Of a DNA stretch of 64,000 nt, positions 26,035 through 37,168 are shown piece after piece (positions within the stretch are counted from its first letter, which is position 1; each line of letters starts with the position of its first letter). The notes under the pieces are model-generated. The model was not told the origin of the DNA, made no database searches, and worked only from the letters and a program-made list of their open reading frames with translations. Made by a program: the position numbers and the translations under genes. Origin of the DNA: Polyodon spathula (lineage: Eukaryota > Chordata > Actinopteri > Acipenseriformes > Polyodontidae). The stretch lies in assembly GCF_017654505.1 (NCBI RefSeq), contig NC_054535.1, positions 83,143,603 to 83,207,602 on the forward strand, written 5' to 3'.

Positions 26035-26757
26035 TTTATGAATCATGTTTGCCTTATATCTCTGTGGATCTGTGTGATGACTTTATTCGAATAATTTTAA
26101 GTGTCAAAGAAAATGTATGGTCCTTACATTGTGTTGTGAGTTTGCATTGTGCTTAACTAAACTCAGAAGCGACTAGAGACACTAAATTGCCCCCCATGTC
26201 ACGGAACTCTATTGAGGGTGGCTTTTGTCCCCCATGTGTCGCTCAGTTGCGGCAGGATGAAGTGTGTCTCGTTTTTGGTATAATGTCTAATGTTCTGGAA
26301 TTGCATGTTGAATAGCAATTCAGATTGTGTGATTATTGTATCTGCTGGTGGCACTGTTGTCAACATGTAAAGTAACATTTCACTTCCCTTCCGGTTTCAC
26401 ACTTTTCATCTTCTGTCTCTGTAGACATGCCAGTGCTTGCTTTCACCTAGTGTGTTAAAAGCTATGATTAAAGATCAGGGGAAAGAGGCCTTGGATAGTA
26501 AATCACCTTGCCAGCTATTTATTGTCATCTTCTTGTCTTTGAACAATTACACCAAATGAAAAAAAACGAATATTAGTTAAAGTGCTTGGCAAACATTTAC
26601 GAACATTCCTTTAGATATGATCACATATATTGGCACCCTGTAAAGTAATTCAAGAAAGCATGTTCAATACAAGCATTTAGTGAACAATCTCCAGTAATTA
26701 ATATGACAAAGCCCAAAATGCACAGTTACTGGTAGTTTAACAGACAATCTTTATAAA

Positions 26758-26764
<7 letters not shown>

Positions 26765-26796
<32 letters not shown>
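26765..26796. repeat. PolyA tract
   Basis: An uninterrupted A run of about 30 bases inside the left part of the outer Tc1 fossil. Confidence 0.9.
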
Positions 26797-26797
<1 letters not shown>

Positions 26798-27249
26798 ATT
26801 TAAGCAATTCCAAATATTTGTATTGGCACATTTACATAAAAAAATCTGTAAAAATGGAATAGAACTAATTACAAACTATATTAATTGATTGAAACCCATT
26901 ACAAGTACAAAGTCAATAGCCAGAAAAAAGGTAACTATTTCCAACATCTGTTGAAGAAGAACATTTTGGCAACACAGCAGGTGGTGGTCAAGACAAAGGA
27001 GTCACATTTGAGAAGCACTGGTAGCAACCTACAACAAAGGAAATGGCTACAGAGCAGTATCAAAGGAATACCAAAAAACACAGTCAGAGCAATAATCAAG
27101 AAGTACAACAGAAAAAATTCAACTGAATGCTTGAAAGAGGTGAACATCTGAAGAAAATTACAAGTAGGAGAATCGACAGAGCAGCTAAAAAAAAATTCAA
27201 GATTAACAGCCAAGAACTTAAAGAAAAATTTAGAAGCATCAGCTATATA

Positions 27250-28894
27250 CAGTGGCTTGCGAAAGTATTGACCCCCCTTGGCATTTTTCCTATTTTGTTG
27301 CCTTACAACCTGGGATTAAAATTGATTTTTTGGGGGTTTGTATCATTTGATTTACACAACATGCCTACCACTTTGAAGATGCAAAATATTTTTTATTGTG
27401 AAACAAACAAGAAATAAGACAAAAGAAACAGAAAACTTGAGCGTGCATAAGTATTCACCCCCCCAAAGTCAATACTTTGTAGAGCCACCTTTTGCAGCAA
27501 TTACAGCTGCAAGTCTCTTGGGGTATGTATCTATAAGCTTGACACATCTAGCCACTGGGATTTTTGCCCATTCTTCAAGGCAAAACTGCTCCAGCTCCTT
27601 CAAGTTGGATGGGTTCCGCTGGTGTACAGCAATCTTTAAGTCATACCACAGATTCTCAATTGGATTGAGGTCTGGGCTTTGACTAGGCCATTCCAAGACA
27701 TTTAAATGTTTCCCCTTAAACCACTCAAGTGTTGCTTTAGCAGTATGCGTAGGGTCATTGTTTTGCTGGAAGGTGAACCTCCGTCCCAGTCTCAAATCTC
27801 TGGAAGACTGAAACAGGTTTCCCTCAAGAATTTCCCTGTATTTAGCGCCGTCCATCATTCCTTCAATTCTGACCAGTTTCCCAGTCCCTGCTGATGAAAA
27901 ACATCCCCACAGCATGATGCTGCCGCCACCGTGCTTCACTGTGGGGATGATGTTCTCGGGGTGATGAGAGGTGTTGGGTTTGCGCCAGACATAGCGTTTT
28001 CCTTGATGGCCAAAAAGCTCAATTTTAGTCTCATCTGACCAGAGTACCTTCTTCCATATGTTTGGGGAGTCTCCCACATGCCTTTTGGTGAACACCAAAC
28101 GTGTTTGCTTATTTTTTTCTTTAAGCAATGGCTTTTTTCTGGCCACTCTTCCGTAAAGCCCAGCTCTGTGGAGTGTACGGCTTAAAGTGGTCCTAAGTAC
28201 AGATACTCCAATCTCCGCTGTGGAGCTTTGCAGCTTCTTCAGGGTTATCTTTGATCTCTTTGTTGCCTCTCTGATTAATGCCCTCCTTGCCTGGTCCGTG
28301 AGTTTTGGTGGGCGGCCCTCTCTTGCCAAGTTTGTTGTGGTGCATATTCTTTCCATTTTTTAATAATGGCTTTAATGGAGCTCCGTGGGATGTTCAAACT
28401 TTCGGATATTTTTTTATAACCCAACCCTGATCTGTACTTCTCCACAACTTTGTCCCTGACCTGTTTGGAGAGCTCCTTGCTTCCTTGGTGCCGCTTGCTT
28501 GGTGGTGCCCCTTGCTTAGTGGTGTTGCAGACTCTGGGGCTTTTCAGAACAGGTGTATATATACTGAGATCATGTGACAGATCGTGTGACACTTAGATTG
28601 CACACAGGTGGACTTTATTTAACTAATTATGTGACTTCTGAAGGTAATTGGTTGCACCAGATCTTATTTAGAGGCTTAATAGCAAAGGGGGTGAATACAT
28701 ATGCACGCACCACTTTTCCGTTATTTATTTTTTAGAATTTTTTTAAACAAGTTGTTTTTTTCATTTCACTTCACCAATTTGGACTATTTTGTGTATGTCC
28801 ATTACATGAAATCCAAATAAAAATCAATTTTATTTCCAGGTTGTAAGGCAACGAAATAGGAAAAATGCCAAGGGGGGTCAATAATAAGAGTGTA
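27250..28894 (-). mobile_element. Tc1-like element B, nearly full length
   Basis: The left end is CAGTGGCTTGCGAAAGTATT directly after TA (27248-27249). The inverted repeat is about 200 bases long: CCTATTTTGTTGCCTTACAA near 27288 is matched by its complement near 28840-28858. Inner direct-repeat copies of the GTATTCACCCCCC type lie near 27451 and 28690, giving IR/DR architecture as in Sleeping-Beauty-like elements. The outermost right bases have diverged. The element sits inside the outer Tc1 fossil and is therefore younger. It encodes the broken transposase annotated below. Confidence 0.9.
27469..28592 (-). pseudogene. Tc1 transposase pseudogene B (frameshift and D-to-N)
   Basis: The N-terminal frame (28592 to about 28345) contains SKQVRDKVVEKYRSGLGYKK and LNIPRSSIKAIIKKWKEY, the paired-like DNA-binding domain. 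A single missing base near 28342 moves the reading into the second frame (down to 27469), which holds the rest of the protein through AAKGGSTKY. The first catalytic aspartate is intact in VLWSDETKIELFG and the glutamate in DLNPIENLWYDL. The second catalytic position, normally the first D of the QDNDP motif, is N in FTFQQNNDPTHT (codon 27760-27762). Thirty-four residues separate it from the glutamate, confirming DD34E spacing. Otherwise the gene is well preserved, so inactivation is fairly recent. Confidence 0.9.
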
Positions 28895-29280
28895 GACCTC
28901 GTCCTCGCTGCAAACCACTTTTAAAGATTGTTCATAAAACAAACCATCTCAAATTTGCCAAGAAATATGAAAAGGAAACTGAAGCATTCTTCAACAGAAA
29001 TTCTCTGATCCAGTGAGACTAAAATACAACTTTCCCCCAAAAATGGACCACAGTATGTTTGGGAGATAAATAAAGGGAAAGCCTTCAATGAAGAAATTCT
29101 TGTACCCACAGTTCACTGGGCGTGAGCTGGGGGTGTAAGGATAGGACAGAAGAAGCAGAAGGGAGCGGTTAGTAGGACAGAGTGCCGGCTAGAAAGGACC
29201 AGACCTAGGATAGAAGAGCGGGCGAGGTCCACTCTAGTAGCAGACCAGCGGAGCTGGACATGGAAGCTAGGATAGAAGGT

Positions 29281-29416
29281 GGTCACTGACTGAGGGCGGC
29301 GATGCCGACACAACCCAGGGGTGAAGGACCCAGCAACAAAAACCGGATAAAGAAAATGGTCACTGACTGAGGGCGGCAATGCCGACACGACCCAGGGGCA
29401 AAGGACCCAGCAACCG
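29281..29416 (+). repeat. Tandem duplication, 77-base period
   Basis: GGTCACTGACTGAGGGCGGC starts at 29281 and again at 29358. The similarity continues through ATGCCGACAC and CCCAGGGG to GGACCCAGCAAC, with few differences. Confidence 0.92.
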
Positions 29417-30439
29417 AAAACACATACGAGGGTTATGACTTGGGGAGCCACCCCTCGGGAAGAAGACGGTCCCGGGGTAGACCGGGACACAAAAGGAAAT
29501 AGAGAGAGAGAGGTACCCAGAGTCTGAGACTTCTGTAAAGGGGTGCTGGTTAGACCCCCAATTGGCCGAGACTTCACGCTGCCTGGGACCTGAAAGGCAT
29601 AGAGGTTAGTATGGGACTCAAGCACGGAGTAGCCACGTCCTGAATTGAGGCAGAGTATAGAACAGAGCCTCGAGTGAGGTAAGATATGCGCAGGAGCTGC
29701 GAAAGGACAGAGTGCGGCCTGGGGTCCGCTCTGACTCACATGGTGAGAACCCCCCTGAAGGTAAAGGGAGGCTGATGCCTAGCTCTGAGGTCAGGGAAGT
29801 GAGACTTACTTGCCCCCCAAGGGATGGACCCCCGGCTCCTCACGAAATCTCCCACACCGTGAGAAGAACAAAAGACAGCACATGCCAGTGCATAACATAA
29901 ACAAAAGACTAGAAGGACAAACGGGACAAACAAGAGGATGGTTACTAATTTAGTAGGATGTGACTATGTGTATACCTGCTGCTCAGTGGAGAGCAGAAGC
30001 AGGAGGAGAGCTGGAACTTAGGGCTGAGGTGGCAGCTGGACTGAACGAACATATGAATTGGCTGCTGGGGAAGCTCAGCAACTTTACGCCCCATATTCTA
30101 CAAACGAGGGCAGAGATATGAGATGCCACCATTCTATGTGTTAGTTAATAGGGGATCGATCAGCAGTTTGCTACTATCATGTCTGCTTGAAATGGAAAAG
30201 GTAAACTCACATTCAGAGTTTTGGGTTTCGTAACTCCAGTTATTTTCTTAATAGTGGGACTCCTAAACTCATAATCAAGACAGATTTCCAGTCTTGTACC
30301 ACTTCTCTCACTAAGTTTTAATGCTGTAACATTTGAGAGAATGAGCGGACTTATGAATAGGATTGCTGAGGAAGTGCCCCGTATTTTGATTAGATGGGGA
30401 TTAGCGTTAGCCTTGATTGTGGGAATGCTGTCACGATCT

Positions 30440-30770
30440 GCATATTGGAGGAAAGCTGGAGCATTGGAGGCTCTGGAGAAGTGCAGTTGCAGATTTAAAC
30501 AGTAAACTAGAGCAATTTTTGCATGCTGCAGTAGTGAGCAGATCTGAAGAGGGAGCGGAGATCTGCTGCAGTAAGGAGCGATTAGCAGTAGAGGGCAGGA
30601 TCTGCTGAACAGAGCAGAGGTTTTAGGAAGAAAATGATGAGTGCTGTCAGTAGTGTGCAGAGGCCCAGCTGTAGAGAGCAGAGATCTGCAATAGAGAACG
30701 GAGGACTACCATCGGTAAAGTGTGGTGGTCTGCTGCAGAGAGTAGGGATCTGCTGAATGTGGTAAGTATT
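30440..30770 (+). repeat. Degenerate minisatellite-like region
   Basis: Motifs such as GATCTGCTGCAG, GGATCTGCTGAA and GAGATCTGCAAT recur at irregular spacing of about 35 to 60 bases between AGAG-rich spacers, suggesting a decayed tandem repeat within the GC-rich insertion. Confidence 0.5.
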
Positions 30771-31611
30771 GGTCTTTCAGTGTTAAGGCAGATTTAGATG
30801 GAGCCAGAGATGGGGCTTCTTTTGGGAGAGATGAAAAATGCAGAGACCTGAGACTGCTGCAGAACCCAAGAGGATGAAGAATGCGTTGCTCCGAGGCATC
30901 TGCAAAACCTATTGATTGGTCGGGAGCAGTTTATGAGAGTATTGTCTATTGAGGGTAGGAGGACATTGACTGGAACGTTGATAATCGTAGGACATGGTGA
31001 CTGACTGGCGGCTCACGTTGAAAGTTGAATACAGCAAAACAAGTGATCAGGGCTTAAATAGAGAGTAGGTACTAATTTCAAATTTTAGCCAGCTGCACGT
31101 CCCCCCGAACTACGCTGACTAACATTTAAACATCGAGGTAGTTTGGTCATCATATGCGGGTGGTTTAGAAGTTCAGGTAATGGAGACATTCATGTGATTG
31201 AAGATTGGATGAATGCAGCCATGTATCAAAACATTCTACAATGGTCAGTGATATCATCTGCTTGTGGGCTGATTGTCAGACTGTTTATCTTCCAACCCGA
31301 CAATGACCCAAAGCATACAGATAAGTCAACTCTGGAATTCTTGAAGAAAACAAAGATACAAATTCTGGAATGGTCTTCACAGTGACCAGATTTAAATCCA
31401 ATAGAAATGCTTTGGACTAATCAGAAAAAAAAACTGTCTGAGCTGAAGGAAATATGCAAGACAGAAAGGGCTCAGATTTCACCAACAAGATGTAACATAC
31501 TGGTTAAGAATGATCATAAACGTCTGAAAGCTGTAATGAAATCAGAAGTGGGACACACGAAATACTAAAGCAGGGGTGCCAATGCTTTTGTCATGAACTG
31601 CAGCTTTTTAT

Positions 31612-31745
31612 TACAACTGCACCCTAAAGTACTTTATCGGAACTTATTAGAAGCTTAATTGGTCCAATTAACAAATTTAGGGTATGGTTAGAACATAAAC
31701 CAGGAGGGACACTGACCCTCCATTAACTGAGTTGTGCACCACTGC
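31612..31745 (-). mobile_element. Dispersed repeat fragment in Tc1 terminal region
   Basis: The minus strand reads CAGTGGTGCACAACTCAG, later GGAGGGTCAGTGTCCCTCCT and GGTTTATGTTCTAACC. This is the pattern of a dispersed repeat I associate with fish genomes. It interrupts the right inverted repeat of the outer Tc1 fossil. Family not assigned. Confidence 0.4.
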
Positions 31746-33361
31746 TTTAAATTAAATATTTTTTTTATTTTTTTTTTATAAAGATTATTTGTTAAATTAC
31801 TACACATTATGAATTTTGTTTTTTATTGTATTAAAAAGTGGTTTACTAAATGATTGTCCTTTTTCTGTTACCTTGAATTAAAGTATAGTAAGAGTAGGAT
31901 GTCAATACTTTTGTCTGAGACTGCATCTCTTTAAATTTGGCAGTATTGTTTTACTGACTACCGTGAAAGTGTAGCCTAAAGGGAGGCGTTCCACTGAAGA
32001 ATCATATATAATTAACATATATAATTAAGAAGGGCCTCTCTCCCTGCTTGGTAGGTATCTAAGACATTATTAATGTCAGCTGCTAATACAGTGCCTACTA
32101 TTGTTAGTGGCAGGGTGCATGCATTTAAATAAGGGGTATTGCTGAAGAGCTGTATAAATAAAATACAAAAATAAAATAAAAACAAAGTAAATATATGAAC
32201 GTATCAACTTGAACAAGAAAATATCCTGCAGCTTGTAATGGTATGCAAAGGTTGAGTTATTGACTGTCAGTTTACTATCACATCTGGTCCTTTTTATTCC
32301 CAAACCCTTATTTGGCATTCTGCTTTCTAAAGGTTTGACCTTTTGGGACTTTTCTGAATATACTGTACTAGTTACAGCCTTTTTTGGCTTTAATCTTCTT
32401 TCCTTCATTCCACAGTAACACACTGTTGATCTGAGGGCTGCTGCTATGTTGGTGACTTGTTCTGTGTCAGTTCTCTTTATATGACATTATCCTGACAGAC
32501 AGGTTAAAAGGAGCACATCCCATCACAGTAAAAAGCATTCCAGACACCTACAGGATACAGCCAAGTCAATGAAGAAAGAGAAATGTCAACAAATTGCCAT
32601 GTAATCATGTCAATTTTCCTTTGAAATGTTAATAAATATCAGTTTGGCAAAAAGTATATTGATATTGCTACAAAAAAGTGGCACATTATTATCAGCAAAT
32701 GTGAGAAAATAATTACCATGTCCGGGTGCAGTTACGGCCTCCATTATAAGGCAGTATAGCTTTAATGCAATGAATATTGCAGCATGCAAATATAGATCAT
32801 TTGCGTTTATTAAGAATCAACCAACCATGTTGGTGTGACAATGGGAATTGGTGCTAATGGAAAGCATATATTCAGTCTAAATAGCCACTTGCAAATGATT
32901 CTGTTCTAATGCTGGAGCCATGTCATTCCAATGCTGGCTCACATAGCTATCCATGACTGTATATATTCGATTTAAAAAAGTTATTTAATAATATAGTTAA
33001 TTTTGTGGTTTATTTTTCTTGAAAACTAGTTTGATGTAAAATAATGTATTGATATTCAACAGAAACCTCAAGGTATGTGCAGGCGGTCTTCAAAGAAACC
33101 ATAAAATGAAAGCTGAATTCCTCTGGTTACATGGTGCCTAGTGTTTATTGTAATGGCTGTCTTTTGGCACAGCTTGTTCCAGCAGTAGATCCTATTGTCC
33201 CATATGATCACAAAGTCTGGTCTAGGTCTGGTTGCCAAAACAGCAGGACTTCTTTGAACATTAGCAACTGGAGTTCAAAGGTCATACAAAGGAATTTATA
33301 ACACTCTTGTTTAATTAGAAAAGTGATTCTGAAACGTAAACTCGTTATTTTATTAATCATA

Positions 33362-33610
33362 ACATCCAGCATCCAGTGGTTAAAGAAAATGATTTTATAC
33401 CAGGGTTCCTGGTTCAAATCCAGGCTCAGCCACGGATTCACTGGGTGTGACCTTGAGCAAGTCACTTAACCTCCTTGTGCTCCGTCCTTCGGATGAGACA
33501 TAAAATGAGATCCTGTTGTAAAGCAACTCTGCAAGCAGCAGTTGTTGATGCATAGTTCACCCCCTAGTCTCTGTCAGTCGCTTTGGATAAAAACTTCTGC
33601 TAAATGACTA

Positions 33611-33682
<72 letters not shown>
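33362..33682 (+). mobile_element. tRNA-derived SINE with AAT tail
   Basis: CAGTGGTTAAAG resembles an A box and CTGGTTCAAATCCAGGC is a B box. The body has CTTGAGCAAGTCACTTAACC and the tail has GTCGCTTTGGATAAAAACTT followed by CTGCTAAATGACTAAATAAT, a widely shared 3' end of fish SINEs. An AAT microsatellite of about 24 units (33610-33682) forms the 3' tail. It is not a functional tRNA gene because the head is incomplete and diverged. Confidence 0.85.
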
Positions 33683-33684
<2 letters not shown>

Positions 33685-35062
33685 ATTCCTGAAAGAAATC
33701 ATGTACATTTTTCTTGCAAATAAAATAAGGATCCAGTGGGCCATTATAAACAGTCATTTAAAGCTTTTGTCATATACTGTTCTGTATACTGTATATACTG
33801 TACTTCAAATTATACTTGGGCTCCATTTTAAGATTTTGATACTTGTATTTTGTGCAGCATAATCCTTTTTATTAACGCTAAAAGCACAATTTGAAAGTTC
33901 AATAGCTTCACAGTTCTCTCACCTGGCGTATTAACTTGGAATGTAACAAGCAGGAATTTATCCTGCAGACATTGCAAATATTAATGTAATGTCACTAGAG
34001 ACTTTAATCAAAGAAAATAATAATTGTGAGCTTCCTTCTGCATTTAGTCATCTGGCTGGAAAGTGTTTCTCAAAGCTTTCACACTTCAGTGCCCTGGGCT
34101 GATGCTTATGTGCTATACTCTAGATGGAGATGGTTCAGAATAAAGGAACTTACAGTCAGCTTTTTCAAAGCAAGCAGTGATTCAACTTCCTGTTCAACAG
34201 CTTTTTATGTTTCCACCGTCTATCAGGAGTTGCTTAATTGAGGTTTTTAAACCAAAGAACCTTAACTAATCTTCTGCAGTATATGGCAAGGTCTTGCACG
34301 TGGACTCAACATACATTCATTTTGCAATGCTCAACGATAGGGAACTTTTTCATCCAGAAGCGGTATGATTTATGGCTGCACATTTTAGCTTCATTTTAAT
34401 TAATTTAATTAATGATTGCCTTTTTTTGGCTCTGTTTACAAAAAAAGGGTTTATTGTGTACTTCTCTCCAGGGCTACAACCACACATAAAACAGAATGAA
34501 TTATGGTTGACATGCTACCAAACTGTTTAGTTTGGCAAACCACCGCCAGTGAGCACAAGAGATGATTTAGATATTTGTTCCACTCATTGTGGTTTAGACT
34601 TTCACAGTCACTTGCTCACTGGTATATATTTAAGCAGGATTGCTGACACTAGCTTACATTGTGTTCACTTGTAGACCTTTCATGTGTTTGTAGTTTGATT
34701 TAGAATCACAAATGTCATAGTTTTCATAGGCAGTTGTTGCACTTTGACTAACCCTTATATCCCAACAGAGTTTTGTTTTTGCATTTAATAGACTTGCTGG
34801 GAATTTTGAAATAACAGTAAAAAAAAAAAAAAGTCAGCCGTCTAGCTTTTTCCATAAAATGAATTGTAAAGTTTAATTGTTGAGGAAATACATATATTAT
34901 GACAGCTGAACAAACCTGGTGCATTTAAATTTAAATATTTGATCAGGCCAGGTGCTTTTGTGAATTGTGAGTTTTGTGGGTTTTTGCGAAAATAACATCA
35001 ACGATTAATTGTCTTTATAATTTTTAGTGTGTTTTTTCTCTGTTAAAAAACGTATTGAACAT

Positions 35063-35557
35063 TGTGACAGGGAACGCTGTCACTGGTTTGTGGAGTGTGT
35101 GTGTGTGTGTGTGTGTGTGTATTTGAGAATCAGCTGCGATGTGCGGCAGGAGACGCGTTGCTAAGCGACCAGTTGAGCAGTGGTCTCGCCCTGCACTCAG
35201 CTGATAGGACCGCCCTGAGCCGCTGGGCTGCCAGGGCTTTGGGAGCAACAGAACAGAAGTAGGTCAGTTTAAGGGATGTTGATTCCAATACAGTCTAGAG
35301 AGGGTTACGTAGAGTAGCAGGTCCTGGAACGGAACATTCCTGTCAATGGGACTAGCGCTCACCATTTTGTGTGGCAAACTTTTATTTTTAGCTTTGTTTT
35401 GTTTCATTTCTGTATTAAATGAGACACTAGAGCTACCATTGCTGGTCAATGGTGTGAGCACTATTTTGTAATTAAATTAGCGCAGCTATGCAGCGTTTCA
35501 ACAGAATTGCTCTGTGTCTGTCTCATTATTTTCCGGTGACTACCCACACATGTAACA
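35063..35557 (+). mobile_element. Possible solo LTR
   Basis: The block starts TGTGACAGGGAACGCTGTCA and ends CCACACATGTAACA, with TG/CA termini. It contains a GT microsatellite (35096-35121) and a GC-rich first half followed by an AT-rich second half. The TGTGACAGGG start resembles other gypsy-type LTRs in this window. No convincing target duplication was found. Confidence 0.42.
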
Positions 35558-36040
35558 CATCACCCTATTACTAGCATAACTATAGAATAACCAAGTAAAA
35601 AAAAAAAAAAACTGTATTGTATTGTTTGTATTGAGATGTAATACTTTTTTATTGCTTTAAGGCAGTGTGTAACATACAGTATAAAGGAAATTAAAACAAA
35701 TGAAAGCTTGAACCTAAGAAAATTACCCTGTTTTTAAAATTCCTTTAGATGCTTGTTTGCAAATATTTCAAAACTTGACACAGAGTGAATGAGAATATCA
35801 GACTATAAGGGTGTTTGCCTAAAATGGCAAATTGAACACTGAGAAGTGATTTACTAGTACTGTGGGTGCTTGTTTTTGCTATTTTTAAGAGCTCCTTTAT
35901 TCATAATTGCCCTGGAATGTAGATACTCAGGACCGTAGAGGCTAATTGGTCACCACTGTAAAAGCGTTACCTTGCCTTGTAATATTAAATTTGGCAATAG
36001 ATTTTTAGATTCAAATGGAAATACGAAAAGCAACAACACT

Positions 36041-36051
36041 ACCCCCCCCCC

Positions 36052-36082
<31 letters not shown>
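36041..36082. repeat. C-run and CA microsatellite near cbEGF2 exon
   Basis: A C run followed by about 15 CA units, 136 bases before the cbEGF2 acceptor. Confidence 0.92.
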
Positions 36083-36087
<5 letters not shown>

Positions 36088-36218
36088 TTACTACTTCATA
36101 TTTCTTAAATAGATTAATAGTTCGATTTTTCTTTTTTAACAAAATGATTCAGACATCTTCAGGAATACGTCTGTGTTATTGCTGTCTTGCTGATGTATGT
36201 GTGCTTCATTCCTCACAG

Positions 36219-36344
36219 ATATAAATGAGTGCAGCACAATCCCAGGTGTCTGTGATGACGGAGAATGCTCCAACACGGTTGGCAGCTATTTGTGTACCTG
36301 CCCACCTGGCTTTGTAACATCTGCAGATGGCTCTCGCTGTATTG
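36219..36344 (+). CDS. fbn2: Fibrillin-2 exon: calcium-binding EGF domain 2
   Basis: This 126-base exon encodes cbEGF2. It opens with the signature DINEC, has six cysteines in EGF order, and contains the consensus stretch CSNTVGSYLCTCPPGF. PGVCDDGECSNTVGSY and SADGSRCI are closest to fibrillin-2 as I recall the family. The exon lies between an 11.6-kb and a 9.8-kb intron, the most isolated cbEGF exon in the window. The acceptor is CATTCCTCACAG and the donor GTAAGT. Phase 1 on both sides. It precedes the TB1 domain, so the encoded linker is cbEGF2-TB1. It corresponds to classical exon 8. Confidence 0.97.
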
Positions 36345-37130
36345 GTAAGTACATGCATACTATTCATATAATTAATGGTGTCTCTTCTTTAAAAGGCAAG
36401 CAAGCACCAGCCAAATATAACAAAAATTCACCCACAGAAAAGTTGTATTTATTTTGGTTAGTTCAGAGTGAGGGACTCGCTCCAAGGAAGTGCCTTTGGA
36501 ATAAACAAAAGAGTATGCTTTCTCTAGAGTGCAGCTTTTTGTGTCTCAAGTGGGTGTTAGGGCTCACTTGGCTGTTACTAAGAGAATTTGTTAACATTTC
36601 TTTTCCATGGAATATTGAAGTACTTCCTTTGAAAAACACAACTGCTGCCTGCCATTGTAGGTAGAGTAGGTGGCACTGGGTGGATACGGGATCAAACAAG
36701 CATTTCAAGTGGAGGATAATTTGAGCAGCTTGTACAAACAATGGGATGTTTATAGAAGGATTGTATAGTCTAGTGAAAATGGCTACAAGACTGAACTCTC
36801 CTCTCATTTTTTGGCCTAGTAGGTAAAGTAGACACTCTGGTGTCCCTCAGAATCAACTTTGCCCACACCTAATGCGTAGTTTGGCAGGGAAGTGACACTT
36901 GGCCTGAAATAAGGAAACAGGTGTTTGTTTGTTTGTTTTTCCTGAAGAGTTTCACAACACTATAAAGGAATGCAGTTTCATTTACATCTACTTATCCTAG
37001 GGGAATCCCCTAGATGTTGATGGTGGTCTGTGTGGCACTCATATACAATTAACTAAGTTCATTACAATGTTATGATCAATAAATGTCATTCTTTTGGGTG
37101 ATTTTATATTTAAATGAGGTCCCAATCCTA

Positions 37131-37168
37131 AAATTTTACGTGATGCAAAACTTTTGGCCTTCGCTGTA
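37131..37168 (-). mobile_element. Tc1-type terminal repeat scrap
   Basis: On the minus strand it reads CAGCGAAGGCCAAAAGTTTT then GCATCACGTAAAATTTT, the terminal type also found, in the other orientation, at 50281. No other part of the element is present. Confidence 0.6.

Larger units (their letters stand above)
29113..31124. mobile_element. Unclassified 2-kb GC-rich insertion
   Basis: This block interrupts the outer Tc1 transposase between ACAGTT at its left and TTAAACATCG at its right, so it was inserted. It starts CACTGGGCGTGAGCTGGGGG and ends CGCTGACTAACAT. It is rich in G on the + strand, contains a 77-base tandem duplication (29281 on) and a degenerate GATCTGCTGCAG-type repeat (30440-30770). 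A 208-codon frame open on the minus strand (29113-29739) has no similarity that I recognise. The CACTG start recalls CACTA elements, but the right end does not match, so the class is unknown. Confidence 0.6.
26885..31567 (+). pseudogene. Tc1 transposase pseudogene in three blocks
   Basis: Block 1 (26885-27246) holds the helix-turn-helix region with IPKNTVRAIIKKYNRKNS and ends ELKEKFRSIS. Block 2 (28896-29112) continues with PRCKPLLKIVHKTNHLKFAK and KWTTVCLGDK-like sequence in several frames, and ends at VPT just before the second insertion. Block 3 (31125-31567) resumes GSLVIICGWFRSSGNGDIHV, has the second catalytic aspartate in FQPDNDPKHTDKST, and the last block as PDLNPIEMLW with a stop just before it, ending EVGHTKY. 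Numerous stops and frameshifts show that it is old. The continuity of the blocks across each insertion defines the original target sites. Confidence 0.8.
26612..31925 (+). mobile_element. Outer Tc1-like fossil split by two insertions
   Basis: The left end near 26612 includes TATTGGCACCCTG. The right end near 31900-31925 reads GTCAATACTTTTGTCTGAGA followed by CTGCA. The two pair as Tc1-type inverted repeats. Transposase similarity on the + strand occurs in three blocks (about 26885-27246, 28896-29112 and 31125-31567). These are separated by another Tc1 element (27250-28894) and by a GC-rich insertion (29113-31124). Without the insertions the element would be about 1.6 kb, a normal Tc1 size. 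Confidence 0.75.

Noticed and set aside
29113..29739. A 208-codon minus-strand open frame as a gene
   Set aside because: It lies wholly in the GC-rich insertion, spans a tandem duplication, and shows no recognisable domain; kept only as an open question in the findings.
29113..31124. CACTA (EnSpm) identity of the GC-rich insertion based on the CACTG start
   Set aside because: The right end does not give the complementary CAGTG terminus and no clear 3-bp target duplication was found.
36219..36664. Extended open frame continuing past cbEGF2 into the intron as a longer exon
   Set aside because: A consensus donor GTAAGT at 36345 ends the exon exactly at the family boundary; downstream residues are not fibrillin-like.
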